DNA of 64,000 bases, taken from Bog-756 sp963699345 (GTDB lineage: Bacteria; Actinomycetota; Acidimicrobiia; Acidimicrobiales; RAAP-2). Positions 26,128 to 35,341 of the stretch are shown piece after piece. The notes under the pieces were generated by a model. That model had not been told where the DNA came from. It did not search any database and saw only the letters and a program-made list of their open reading frames with translations. The position numbers were made by a program, and so were the translations under genes. Positions within the stretch are counted from its first letter, which is position 1. Each line of letters begins with the position of its first letter. The DNA is taken from contig CAVOTL010000007.1 of assembly GCA_963699345.1 (NCBI GenBank), forward strand, positions 558,001 to 622,000. The letters are read 5' to 3'.

Positions 26128-26901
26128 ATGACCGACGACCTGGGCACGCCCCACCTCCGCCTCGAACGCGAAGGGCCGATCGCCTGGTGCGTCATCGACC
26201 GTCCCCGGGCCCGGAACGCCTTCACGCCGGCCATGTACTACGGGTTGAAGCGGGCGGTGCAGCTCGTCGACACCGACCCGGAGCTCGGGGCCCTGATCAT
26301 CACCGGGGTGGACGACGTCTTCGCACCCGGCGGCGACCTGGGCGGTCGCCGCGAGGAGGGCGAGGCGACCCCCGACGCCCTCGGAGCCGACGTCCTCCCC
26401 TTCCTCGCCATCCGGGACAGCCCCGCGCCGGTCATCGCCGCCGTCAACGGCATCTGTCAGGCCGGCGGACTCCTCGTCGCCATGATGGCCGACATCGCGG
26501 TGGCCAGCGACCGGGCCACGTTCCGGGTCCCCGAACTCCTCCGGGGAATCCCGGACGCCACCTACGCGGCGGCGCTGCCCGCCCACGTCGGACTCGCGGT
26601 GGCCCGGGACCTCCTCCTCTCGGGTCGGACCTTCGGAGCCGACGAAGCGCTCCGGATCGGGGTCCTGTCCCGCGTGGTCCCCCATGACGACCTGCGCGGG
26701 GCGGCACTCGACGCCGCCCGCCAGGTCCTGCGGACCGCCCCGGCGGCCCGGGCGCAGGTGAAGCGCATGCTGAACGAGCGCTACGGCCTCATCGACTACC
26801 AGACGATGTTCTGGGCACTGGCGCACTCCGCCGAACCCCGGGAGGGGATGCGGGCGTTCATGGAGAAGCGACCGCCGGCCTGGGTGCCACCCGGCCTCTG
26901 A
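26128..26901 (+). CDS. Enoyl-CoA hydratase (crotonase)
   Basis: 257 residues with GGGAGGGA before the ATG. CVIDRPRARNAFT opens the core, FAPGGDLGGRR is the oxyanion segment, and VNGICQAGGLLVAMMADIAV is followed by RVPELLRGIPDATY, which carries the second-site Glu. The ordinary C-terminal tail is present (EGMRAFMEKRPPAW). It lies 51 bp after the thioesterase gene and 160 bp before an amidohydrolase gene on the same strand. Confidence 0.9.
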   Translation: MTDDLGTPHLRLEREGPIAWCVIDRPRARNAFTPAMYYGLKRAVQLVDTDPELGALIITGVDDVFAPGGDLGGRREEGEATPDALGADVLPFLAIRDSPAPVIAAVNGICQAGGLLVAMMADIAVASDRATFRVPELLRGIPDATYAAALPAHVGLAVARDLLLSGRTFGADEALRIGVLSRVVPHDDLRGAALDAARQVLRTAPAARAQVKRMLNERYGLIDYQTMFWALAHSAEPREGMRAFMEKRPPAWVPPGL

Positions 26902-27061
26902 ACGACGGCCCGTCGCGCCGCGACCGGCCCGGGATGGCCGAGGAGCGTGGTGGTAGCGTTTTCCCCGCACGACCGCCGGGACCGGCCGTCGTCGCACGCC
27001 GGGCGGGAGACCGGCACGGGTGCCGTGCGACCTCCCGGCCACGACCAAGGGGGAATCACCG

Positions 27062-28252
27062 ATGCCGTCCCGATCGCTCGACTTTCCGATCTTCGACGCC
27101 GACAACCACATGTACGAGACCAAGGAGGCACTGACCAAGTTCCTCCCCTCGAAGTACGCCAAGGCCATCGACTACATCGACGTGCGGGGCCGCACCAAGA
27201 TCGTCGTGCGCGGGACGATCAGCGAGTACATCCCCAACCCGACCTTCGACGTGGTGGCCGCGCCCGGCGCCCAGGAGGAGTTCTACCGGCACGGCAATCC
27301 GGAGGGGAAGTCCTACCGGGAGCTCATCGGTGAGCCGATCCGTTGCCTGCCGGGCTTCCGTGCGCCGGAACCCCGCCTCGCCCTCATGGACGAGCTGGGC
27401 ATCGACCGGGCCCTCATGTTCCCGACCCTGGCGAGCCTCATCGAGGAACGCCTGAAGGACGACCCCGAACTGATCCAGGTCCTGGTGCACGGGCTCAACG
27501 AGTGGATGTACGAGACCTGGCGGTTCGACTACGAGGACCGGATCTTCGCCACCCCGGTCATCGCCATGGGGATGATCGACGACGCCCTGGCCGAGTTGGA
27601 CCTGGTCATCGAGCGGGGGGCCCGCTGCGTGCTGATCCGCCCCGCCCCGGTGCCGGGGCTGCGCGGCACCCGCTCCCCCGGACTCCCCATGTTCGACCCC
27701 ATCTGGGAGCGCATCCAGGAGGCGGGCCTGCTCGTCGGGATGCACGCGTCGGACAGCGGCTACAGCGAGATCGCCAACTGGTGGGAGGACCCGTCGGAGT
27801 TCCTCCCGTTCCAGCCGTCGGCCTTCCGGGCCATCTCCCAGGGCAAGCGACCCATCGCCGACACCATGGCCGCCATGGTCTGCCACGGGGCCTTCACCCG
27901 GTTCCCCGACCTCCGGGTGGCGTGCGTGGAGAACGGCGCCAACTGGGTACGCCACCTGCTGCACGATCTCTCCGACCTCTACACCAAGATGCCCCACCAA
28001 TTCGGCGAGGATCCGTCGGAGGCCTTCCTCCGCAATGTCTGGGTGAACCCGTTCTGGGAGGACGATCTGCAGTCGCTGGTCGACCTGGTCGGCGCCGACC
28101 ACGTGCTGTTCGGCAGCGACTACCCCCACCCCGAGGGACTGGCCGACCCCATCACCTACGTCGACGAACTCGAGGGGATGGACCAGGACACGGTGGCCAG
28201 GATCATGGGCGGCAACCTGGCCGGGCTCATGGGGGTGGCCGTTCCGGCCTGA
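27062..28252 (+). CDS. Amidohydrolase-2 family protein (ACMSD/decarboxylase-like)
   Basis: 396 residues. The N-terminal metal motif is degenerate: FDADNHMYE, where classical members have HxH. Further family positions are present: GMHASDSGY with a likely metal His near 225, MVCHGAFTRFPDL, and FGSDYPHPEG with the conserved Asp near 370. It is a clear paralogue of the protein at 47448, sharing ADNHxYET, the IPNPTFxVV segment, FPTLASLxE and DYPHPEGLA. Metal-dependent non-oxidative decarboxylases and hydrolases belong here; neither function is proven. GGGGGAATCACCG precedes the ATG. Confidence 0.85.
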   Translation: MPSRSLDFPIFDADNHMYETKEALTKFLPSKYAKAIDYIDVRGRTKIVVRGTISEYIPNPTFDVVAAPGAQEEFYRHGNPEGKSYRELIGEPIRCLPGFRAPEPRLALMDELGIDRALMFPTLASLIEERLKDDPELIQVLVHGLNEWMYETWRFDYEDRIFATPVIAMGMIDDALAELDLVIERGARCVLIRPAPVPGLRGTRSPGLPMFDPIWERIQEAGLLVGMHASDSGYSEIANWWEDPSEFLPFQPSAFRAISQGKRPIADTMAAMVCHGAFTRFPDLRVACVENGANWVRHLLHDLSDLYTKMPHQFGEDPSEAFLRNVWVNPFWEDDLQSLVDLVGADHVLFGSDYPHPEGLADPITYVDELEGMDQDTVARIMGGNLAGLMGVAVPA

Positions 28253-28270
28253 CCTCGATGCTCAGCGTCC

Positions 28271-28288
28271 CCGGTCCGATCTGACCGG
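28271..28288. terminator. Short hairpin downstream of the amidohydrolase gene
   Basis: CCGGTC, a 6-base loop and GACCGG form a 6-bp stem shortly after the amidohydrolase stop, between convergent genes. Other GC-rich pairings are possible in this 138-bp gap, so this is a weak call. Confidence 0.3.
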
Positions 28289-28390
28289 CGGCGACCCGCC
28301 CGGACGGGACGGGGACTGCCTCCGATCCGGGCAGGACCTGCCTGGTCGACCTCCGGTGGACCCGCCGGCACGGGGGCGGCCCGGCGGTCC

Positions 28391-29593
28391 TCAGTCCGAC
28401 AACTCGGGCCCCACGATGGCCACGAAGCTGACGCACTCGCCGGGAGCGCCCCCGAGGTTGTGGGTCAGGCCGAGGGTGCGCCCCTCCGCCACCGTGGCGA
28501 TCTGCCGCTCGGGCGGGGCCTCGCCGCGGAGTTGCAACCAGCATTCGAAGAGCATCCGGAGCCCCGACGCCCCGATGGGGTGCCCGAAGCTCTTCAGCCC
28601 ACCGTCCGGATTGACCGGAAGTTCGCCATCGCGGTCGAACGTGCCGGCCAGCACGTCCTTCCATCCGAGGCCCCGCTCCGAGAAGCCCATGTCCTCCATC
28701 AGCACCAGTTCGGTGGGCGTGAAGCAGTCGTGCACCTCCGCCATGGCCAGCGACGCCCGGGGGTCGGTGATCCCCGCCTGGTGATAGGCGTCCTGGGCCG
28801 AGCGCACCACCTCGGGGAAGGTGGTGTAGTCGTAGTCGGGGTCGATGGGGCCGCCGCCGGGACCGGCCACGAAGCTCAGGGCCTTCACGTAGAGCGGGTG
28901 CTCCGTGTAGCGGTGGGCGTCCTCGGCCCGGCAGATGATGGCCGCCGCCGAGCCGTCGCTCACCCCGCTGCAGTCGTAGACGCCGAGGTCACCGGCGACC
29001 AGCGGCGACTTGGTGATGGTCTCCATGGGGATCTCCTTGCGGAACTGGGCCCGTGGGTTGACCGCGCCGTTGCGGTGGTTCTTCCAGGCGATCCGGCTCA
29101 TCACCTGCTTCATCTCCTCGGGATCCACGCCGTAGCGCTCGGCGTACGCCGGGGCGACGAACGAGAAGGCGGCCGGTGAGGAGAGGGCGGCGTCGGTCCC
29201 GTCCCCCACCGGGCGGATACCCGTGAGCCCCGAGTAGCCGGTGTCCTTCAACTTCTCCACACCGATGGCCATGACCAGGTCGTAGGCGCCGGAGGCCACC
29301 GCGTAGCAGGCGTTGCGGAAGGCCTCGGAGCCGGTGGCACAGAAGTTCTCGACCCGGGTGACCGGCTTGTAGTCGATCTTCAGCGGTTTGGCCAGGGTGA
29401 CCCCCGACGTACCCGATGTCATCGTCCCGAGCCAGAACGCATCGAGGTCGTCCAGGGTGATGCCGGCCGAGGCGATGGCGTCCTTGGCCGCGTCGATCAA
29501 CAGGTCGTCGACGCCCTTGTCCCACCGTTCACCGAACGGCGTACAGCCCATCCCCACGATCGCCACCCGGTCGCGGATCCCGTTCGAACTCAT
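28391..29593 (-). CDS. Thiolase family protein (SCP-x/acetyl-CoA acetyltransferase type)
   Basis: 400 residues. The nucleophile Cys85 lies in VENFCATGSEAF, His288 in AEVHDCFT, and His338 in KSFGHPIGASG. The C-terminus (NLGGAPGECVSFVAIVG) is of the SCP-x type, without the classical CxGGG cysteine. All residues needed for thiolysis appear present. Its ATG overlaps the stop of the HMG-CoA-synthase-like/DUF35 gene (ATGA), so both are made from one message and probably form one complex. It would cleave a 3-ketoacyl-CoA or, in reverse, condense two acyl-CoAs. Confidence 0.9.
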   Translation of the reverse strand: MSSNGIRDRVAIVGMGCTPFGERWDKGVDDLLIDAAKDAIASAGITLDDLDAFWLGTMTSGTSGVTLAKPLKIDYKPVTRVENFCATGSEAFRNACYAVASGAYDLVMAIGVEKLKDTGYSGLTGIRPVGDGTDAALSSPAAFSFVAPAYAERYGVDPEEMKQVMSRIAWKNHRNGAVNPRAQFRKEIPMETITKSPLVAGDLGVYDCSGVSDGSAAAIICRAEDAHRYTEHPLYVKALSFVAGPGGGPIDPDYDYTTFPEVVRSAQDAYHQAGITDPRASLAMAEVHDCFTPTELVLMEDMGFSERGLGWKDVLAGTFDRDGELPVNPDGGLKSFGHPIGASGLRMLFECWLQLRGEAPPERQIATVAEGRTLGLTHNLGGAPGECVSFVAIVGPELSD

Positions 29594-31056
29594 GACTTGC
29601 CTCCCTCATCGTCGGTGTCGTCGGTCGCCCCCACGGGACGGGCCTTCCAGAAGTAGTTGTGCACACCCTTGGCCGTGTTGAGCTTGCGGAAGCTCATCTC
29701 CACGCGGGTGCCGATGCGCACGGCATCGGGGTCCGCATCGGTCATCTCGCAGCGGTAGCGACCGCCACCGTCGAAGTCGACCACGGCACCGATCACGGGC
29801 GGGGACAGCGAGAAGGCCAGCCGGTCGATGGTGTAGGTGGCCACCCGACCTCCCACGTCGGCCAGCCGCACCCGGTCCATCTCGTCGATGGTCCGGCACC
29901 GCAGGCACACCCGGGCGGGCGGGAGATGGCGGAAGCCGCAGGCCCGGCAGTCGCTGGCCTCGAAGCCACCCTTCCAGGGCGTCGAGCGCCAGGTCGCCGG
30001 GGCCCCGGGCCGCTCGGGGTCCGGACGGCGCGGCGGCTCGCGGAGGAGTTCACCCCGCCAGGTGAGGAACCGCGTGTAGGGGACGTCGCCCCCCACCGAG
30101 GCCGCCAGGTCGGCCACGTCGGCCAGTCCCGCCGCCCGGCGGGCCGACCGCGCCGCGACCAGAGCGTCGGTGGCCCGCAGGAGCACCACGTCGGCGCCGT
30201 CGGCCACCACGACCAGGGCGAGCAGGGCGCCGGGTTCCGCCCGCTCCAACAGGTCGGCCAGGGCGATGCCGGGCTCCGCGGCCCCGAGGTTCCCGACCGT
30301 GGCGGCCCGGTCGGCCACCACCGTGTCCGGCCGTACACCGAGCGAGCCCCGGACCGCAGCGACGGCCCGGGCGTGCAGGCCCACGACCGCGACATGGTCG
30401 ACGTCGGTGGCCACGACACCGGCGGCCTTCAGTGCGTCCGCCCACGCCTGGTGGACCAGCGGCACGTAGACCTCCTGGCCGAACCGCTCCTCCCACACCT
30501 TCGAGTCGAACTCCCCCGGCGTGCGCCAGCGGTCGAGGAACTCGGCCGTCGTGCTGGCGTGGGCGACCCAGTCGGCCACGACCGCGTCGTCGGGACCGCC
30601 GAAGACCAACGCCACGGCACCGTCACCGCTGTCACGCTCTTCGGGACCACCGGCCATCCCGGTCCGCAGGTCGGACAGGACCGCCACGGCCCGGTGGTCG
30701 CCGGCCACGGCCCGGGCCGACCGCAGGGCACCGACCGAGGACCGCACCGAGCCCACCATGTCGTAGGCGCCGGCCCAGGAGGGCAGCTCGAGGGCGCCGT
30801 GGATGGCGGTGGCGTTGGTCTTGTCGAGGTAGGCCGGCGCCGGGGTGGCGAAGAACAGGTCCTCGGGCGGGGTGCCACCGAGGGCGGCGAGCGCCCGGCG
30901 CGACGCCTCCACGCCCATCGTCGTGGTGTCCTCGTCGTAGGACGCGACCGACCGGCTGCCCCGTCCCGACGGAGCGCCCAGACCGGCGCCGATGGCGCTG
31001 CGCTGGAGCCGCCAGTAGGGCAGGTAGGCGCCCCAGGAGACGATCCCGGCCGTCAT
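29590..31056 (-). CDS. HMG-CoA-synthase-like domain fused to DUF35 zinc ribbon/OB-fold
   Basis: 488 residues. Residues 1-330 follow the ketosynthase-III/HMG-CoA synthase fold: GIVSWGAYLPYWRLQ, DEDTTTMGVEASRRAL, GDGAVALVFGG and TVGNLGAAEPGIALADLLER. The nucleophile region reads DMVGSVRSSVGAL near 99-111, with no Cys where archaeal synthases have ACKAGT. The His segment (VGLHARAV) is retained. Residues 370-387 form a zinc ribbon (Cys370, 373, 384, 387), followed by an OB-fold. Archaeal thiolase, HMG-CoA synthase and DUF35 proteins form one complex; here the latter two parts are one chain and the thiolase gene overlaps. HMG-CoA synthesis is unlikely without the Cys. Confidence 0.8.
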   Translation of the reverse strand: MTAGIVSWGAYLPYWRLQRSAIGAGLGAPSGRGSRSVASYDEDTTTMGVEASRRALAALGGTPPEDLFFATPAPAYLDKTNATAIHGALELPSWAGAYDMVGSVRSSVGALRSARAVAGDHRAVAVLSDLRTGMAGGPEERDSGDGAVALVFGGPDDAVVADWVAHASTTAEFLDRWRTPGEFDSKVWEERFGQEVYVPLVHQAWADALKAAGVVATDVDHVAVVGLHARAVAAVRGSLGVRPDTVVADRAATVGNLGAAEPGIALADLLERAEPGALLALVVVADGADVVLLRATDALVAARSARRAAGLADVADLAASVGGDVPYTRFLTWRGELLREPPRRPDPERPGAPATWRSTPWKGGFEASDCRACGFRHLPPARVCLRCRTIDEMDRVRLADVGGRVATYTIDRLAFSLSPPVIGAVVDFDGGGRYRCEMTDADPDAVRIGTRVEMSFRKLNTAKGVHNYFWKARPVGATDDTDDEGGKS

Positions 31057-31214
31057 CGCCGGGGCCCGGGTTCGATGCGTAGAAGTACGTTCTCGTTCAC
31101 GGCGAAGAGCATACTTGGGAGGTCGGGCACCCTACACTGAGCGCTCCGGGCCTCCGGCTCTGCGGCCGGGCCCGGACGCCCGGGCCCGTTGGGGGGCCAC
31201 AACCGAGGAGGACC

Positions 31215-32367
31215 ATGCGACGCCAGCTGTTCCATGACGAGCACGACGAGTTCCGGTCGAGCTTCCGGCGCTTCGTCGAGGCCGACATGGTGCCCCGGTC
31301 CGACGAGTGGGACGAGGCCGGCATCGTCGACCGCGCGGCGTTCGAGCAGGCCGGCAAGCACGGCTTCCTCGGCATGGCCATTCCCACCGAGTACGGCGGC
31401 GGGGGCAGCGACGACTTCCGGTTCAACCTGATCGTGGCCGAGGAGCTGCACCGGGTGGGCATGAACGGCGCCGCCCTGGGGTTCGCCCTGCACAACGACA
31501 TCTGCCTCCCCTACTTCCTGCACTACGCCACCCCCGAGCAACGCGCGCCGCTGGCTCCCGGGCATCGCCCGGGGCGACCGGATCCTGGCCATCGCCATGA
31601 CCGAGCCCGGCACCGGTTCGGACCTGGCCTCGATCTCCACCTCCGCCATCCGCGACGGCGACGAACTGGTCCTCAACGGATCGAAGACGTTCATCACCAA
31701 CGGCATCAACGCCGACCTGGTCGTGGTGGCCGTGAAGACCGACCCCACACTGGCCCACAAGGGCATCAGCCTGGTGGTGGTCGAGCGGGACACGCCGGGG
31801 TTCACCCGCGGCCGCAATCTCGACAAGCTCGGCCTCCACGCCCAGGACACCGCCGAACTGTTCTTCTCCGACTGCCGCATCCCGGCGGACAACCTGCTCG
31901 GCACCGAGGGACACGGGTTCGCCCACCTCGTGGCCAACCTGCCCCAGGAGCGGCTGTCGCTCGCCGCCGGAGGGCATGCCGGGGCCCGGGCGGCGCTCGA
32001 CTGGACGACCGCCTACGTGCGCGAGCGCACCGCCTTCGGTGTCCCCGTCGGCTCGTTCCAGAACACCAAGTTCACGTTGGCCGAGGTGGCCACCGAGGTC
32101 GAGATGGGCCAGGTCTTCATCGACCGCTGCGTCGAGGCGCTCAACGCCGGCGAGCTGACGGCCGAGGACGCGGCCATGGCCAAGTGGTGGTGCACGGAGA
32201 TGCAGGGCCGGGTGGTCGACCGCTGCCTCCAACTCCACGGGGGCTACGGCTACATGTCCGAGTATCCGATCGCCAAGGCGTTCGTCGACGCCCGCGTCAC
32301 CACCATCTACGGCGGGACGACGGAGATCATGAAGGAGATCATCGGTCGCTCCCTCGACCTCGGCTGA
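31215..32367 (+). CDS. Acyl-CoA dehydrogenase (FadE), one frameshift
   Basis: Removing one C of the CC at 31548-31549 joins two frames into a 383-residue protein with uninterrupted homology (EQRARWLPGIARGDRILAIA then MTEPGTGSDL). It has LNGSKTFITNGINADLV, the arginine-containing RERTAFGVPVGSFQNTKF, LHGGYGYMSEYPIAKAFVD and IYGGTTEIMKEIIGRSLDL. This is the short/branched-chain acyl-CoA dehydrogenase type. GAGGAGGACC precedes the ATG. It is divergent from the HMG-CoA-synthase-like gene; the 158 bp between holds a weak AGAA-n5-TTCT repeat at 31081-31093. As written the protein would be truncated near residue 120. Confidence 0.85.
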
Positions 32368-32521
32368 CCGGCTCCCCCATCGCGAACGGGGACCGGAGCA
32401 TGGAACGTGCGCCGACGGAGAGGCCCGTTCTCGGCGGGTCCCGGCGCGCTACCATCCACCGCGTGCCAGCCACGACCGACCGGGGCCACCTCGAGCGTCC
32501 GACCCCTGCCGGCGACGCCCG

Positions 32522-34044
32522 ATGAGTGACGCGACGATCGACCTCGACGAGGCCCTCCCCTACGGGACCCGGCTGACCCGTCTGGCCGGGGCGCGGGGCG
32601 ACGCCACCGCGGTCACCCTGGTGGCCGAGGACGGCGCCGAGGACGTCCGTCAGCTACCGCGAGCTCGACGAGCGGGCCAACCGGCTCGCCCGGGTCTTCG
32701 CCGCCCGGGGTCTGGGGCTCGGCGACCCGCTGGCCATCTGCCTGAAGAACTCCGTCGACCACCTGGTGGCCGGGTACGCGGGCTGGAAGGTCGGGGCCGT
32801 CGTGGTGCCCATGCGGTGGGACCTCCCGGACTGGGAGCGGGACCGGCTGCTCGGCGTGCTGCGGCCCGGGCCTCGTGGTCGGCGCCGACTCGTCCGACCT
32901 GTTCGACGCCGCCGGGCGCCGAGTCGGCCGGACCCGTTGCCCGATGCCCTGTCGCCCCAGGCCTGGGGGGTGTGCAGTTCAGGGTCGACGGGGACCCCCA
33001 AGGTCATCGTGCAGAAGGCCCCGGCGGTCTTCGATCCGGCCACTCGGCGTTCACCTCTGCGGTGGTCGCCTCGTACGGCCCGATGGACCCGGTCCAGCGG
33101 GTGCTGTGCCCGGCGCCGATCTACCACACCAACGGCTTCACGGCCTTCCGCATGGTGCTGCACGGCGACCCGATCGTCCTGATGGAGCGGTTCCGGGCCG
33201 AGCTCGCCCTCGACCTCGTCGAGCGCCACCGGATCACCGGCTTCATCGCCGCCACGCCCATGCTGCAGCGCATGGCCCAGGTCGAGGACATCGGCGACCG
33301 GGACCTGTCCAGCCTGCGTTGGGTCCAACAGGGGCGCCGCCCACCTGCCGCAGTGGCTCGGCCACCGGTGGATCGACCTCGTCGGGGCCGAGCAGTTCTA
33401 CATGTCCTACGGCTCCTCCGAGCAGATCGGGCTCGTGGTCTGCCGGGGCGACGAGTGGCTCGCCCATCCCGGCACCGTGGGCCGGGGCATGAACGACACC
33501 GAGGTCCGCATCGTCGGCCCGGACGGGACCGCGCTGCCACCCCGGGAGGTGGGTGGGATCTTCCTGCGATCGCCCACCGGCCCCCAGGCCATGTACGTGG
33601 GCGACGACGTCACCCCGATGGACACGACCGACGACGGCTTCGCCTCGGTCGGCGACCTGGGCTTCCTCGACGAGGAGGGCTTCCTCTACATGGTCGACCG
33701 CCGGGTCGACCTGATCGTCACCGGCGGGGCCAACGTGTTCCCGGCCGAGGTGGAGACGGCGCTGAGCGAGCACCCCGGCATCGACGACGTGGTGGTCATC
33801 GGGCTGCGGGACCCGGAGTGGGGACGTCGGGTCCACGCCGTCGTCCACCCTCCGACCGCTCGCTCGACGCCGGCGGCCGTCATCGCCTACGCCAAGGAGC
33901 GACTCGCCCCCTACAAGGTCCCCAAGTCGGTGGAGTTCGTCGAGGCGATCCCCCGCACCGAGGCCATGAAGTTCAACCGCGCCGCGCTCGGTGGCCGAGC
34001 GCGACGGTCCGGACGAGGGAGAGGGCGCGAGCGGCCAGACATGA
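32522..34044 (+). CDS. Acyl-CoA synthetase (AMP-binding), seven single-base indels
   Basis: Correcting six extra bases (near 32648, 32869, 32915, 32934, 33333 and 33990) and one missing base (near 33040) gives 505 continuous codons. The restored protein has SYRELDERANRLARVFAARG, CSSGSTGTPKVIVQK (phosphate loop), APIYHTNGF, MSYGSSEQIG, GDLGFLDEEGFLYMVDRR, VTGGANVFPAE and the C-terminal Lys in EAMKFNR. That completeness argues for sequencing error, but seven hits in one 1.5-kb gene would also fit a recent pseudogene. It lies between a dehydrogenase and an enoyl-CoA hydratase gene on the same strand and would supply their CoA ester. Confidence 0.75.
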
Positions 34045-34141
34045 CGGGGTCCGTCTCCGGCCGGGCGGGACGGCCCGGAGCACAGACGTGACGACGGTGC
34101 ACGACCGCTCGTCGGACATCCAGAAAGGGAGTGATCCGGGC

Positions 34142-35078
34142 ATGCCCGAGACCTCAACGAACGGCAACGGCAAGTACATCACCTACGAGGAGCTGGACGA
34201 CGGCGCCATCGTGCGGATCCTCCTCAACCGCCCGAAGACCCGCAACGCGCAGAACCGCGGGCTCCTCGTCGAGCTCGACGAGGCGTTCCACCGGGCCGAG
34301 CAGGACGACAAGGTGCGGGTGGTGATCCTCGGCGGGGTCGGCCCGCTCTTCTCCTCCGGCCACGACATGGGGTCGAAGGAGTCGCAGGCCGAGCGGGCGC
34401 CCGGTCCCGACCAGCACCCCTCGATGACGATGAACGGCGCCACCCGCGAGGGCGCCGAGAACCGGATGCTCCAGGAGTGGCACTACTACTTCCAGAACAC
34501 GCTGCGGTGGCGCAACCTCCGCAAGATCACCGTGGCCCAGGTGCAGGGGACGGTCTACGCCGCCGGTCTCATGCTGATGTGGGCCTGCGACCTCATCGTG
34601 GCCGCCGACGACGTGTACTTCGCCGACGTGGTGGGCACGCGGCTCGGCATGTGCGGCGTCGAGTACTTCGGCCACCCGTGGGAGTTCGGCCCCCGCCGCA
34701 CCAAGGAGCTGATGCTCACCGGCGACGCCATCGACGTCCACGAGGCGCACCGGCTGGGCATGGTGTCCAAGGTCTTCCCGGTGGACGACCTGGCCGAGCG
34801 CACCCTGGCCTACGCCCGGCGCATCGCCCAGCTGCCCACCATGTCGGCCCTGCTCATCAAGGAGTCGGTCAACCAGACGGTGGACAACATGGGCTTCTAC
34901 AACGCCCTCGCAGGCCTGCTTCACCCTGCACCAGCTCAACCACTCGCACTGGGCCGAGATCCACGAGTCCAAGTACCCGGTGGCCGAGGAGCAGGACGGC
35001 GTGCCGAGCTGGCGGGTGGCCCCACCGGTGCTGCTCTCGGTGAAGGACCAGGTCGAGGGACCCGTGGCCGGCGGCTGA
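34142..35078 (+). CDS. Enoyl-CoA hydratase (crotonase), one frameshift near the end
   Basis: One extra G at about 34910 shifts the frame. Removing it gives 311 residues ending LQACFTLHQLNHSHWAEIHE, then KYPVAEEQDGVPSW, a tail typical of this crotonase group. The core has LNRPKTRNAQN, FSSGHDMGSKE, QGTVYAAGLMLMWACDLIVA and RLGMCGVEYFGHPWEFG. It shares subfamily features with the hydratase at 8024. The ATG at 34142 gives the natural N-terminus. It is the third gene of the dehydrogenase-synthetase-hydratase set, and all three are frameshifted. Confidence 0.82.
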
Positions 35079-35110
35079 TCCGGGCCCGGAGCCGCGGGGA
35101 AGCCCGCCGC

Positions 35111-35130
35111 CGACGTGCCGGCGCACGTCG
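35111..35130. terminator. 8-bp stem hairpin after the hydratase gene
   Basis: CGACGTGC, a 4-base loop and GCACGTCG form a perfect stem 33 bp after the corrected hydratase stop, before the separate binding-protein gene. There is no T-run. The remaining gap up to 35341 includes CTAGAGT near 35156 as a possible -10 element, unsupported otherwise. Confidence 0.5.
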
Positions 35131-35341
35131 CCCGGCGTCGGCCGCCCGGGTCTGGCTAGAGTGACTCGCACCCGCGGGGAGAAGCGGTGTGACGGCTCAG
35201 GGGAACGCCGTTGGGGGATCCGGAGAAGCACGGGCACCGACGTGCCGACCTGGCCCCCGGACGACCTACGGCGCCGTGGCGCCGGTCCGCGCCGTTCCGT
35301 CCGATGGGCCAGGCATCTTCCGAGACCACCAGGGAGGAAGC

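Noticed and set aside
29590..31056. Assignment as a true HMG-CoA synthase
   Set aside because: The nucleophile Cys is absent from the ketosynthase-like domain, and no other mevalonate-pathway gene is present.
32522..34044. Programmed frameshifting as the cause of the broken synthetase frame
   Set aside because: Seven shifts in both directions in one gene, without slippery heptamers or downstream structures, do not fit programmed recoding.
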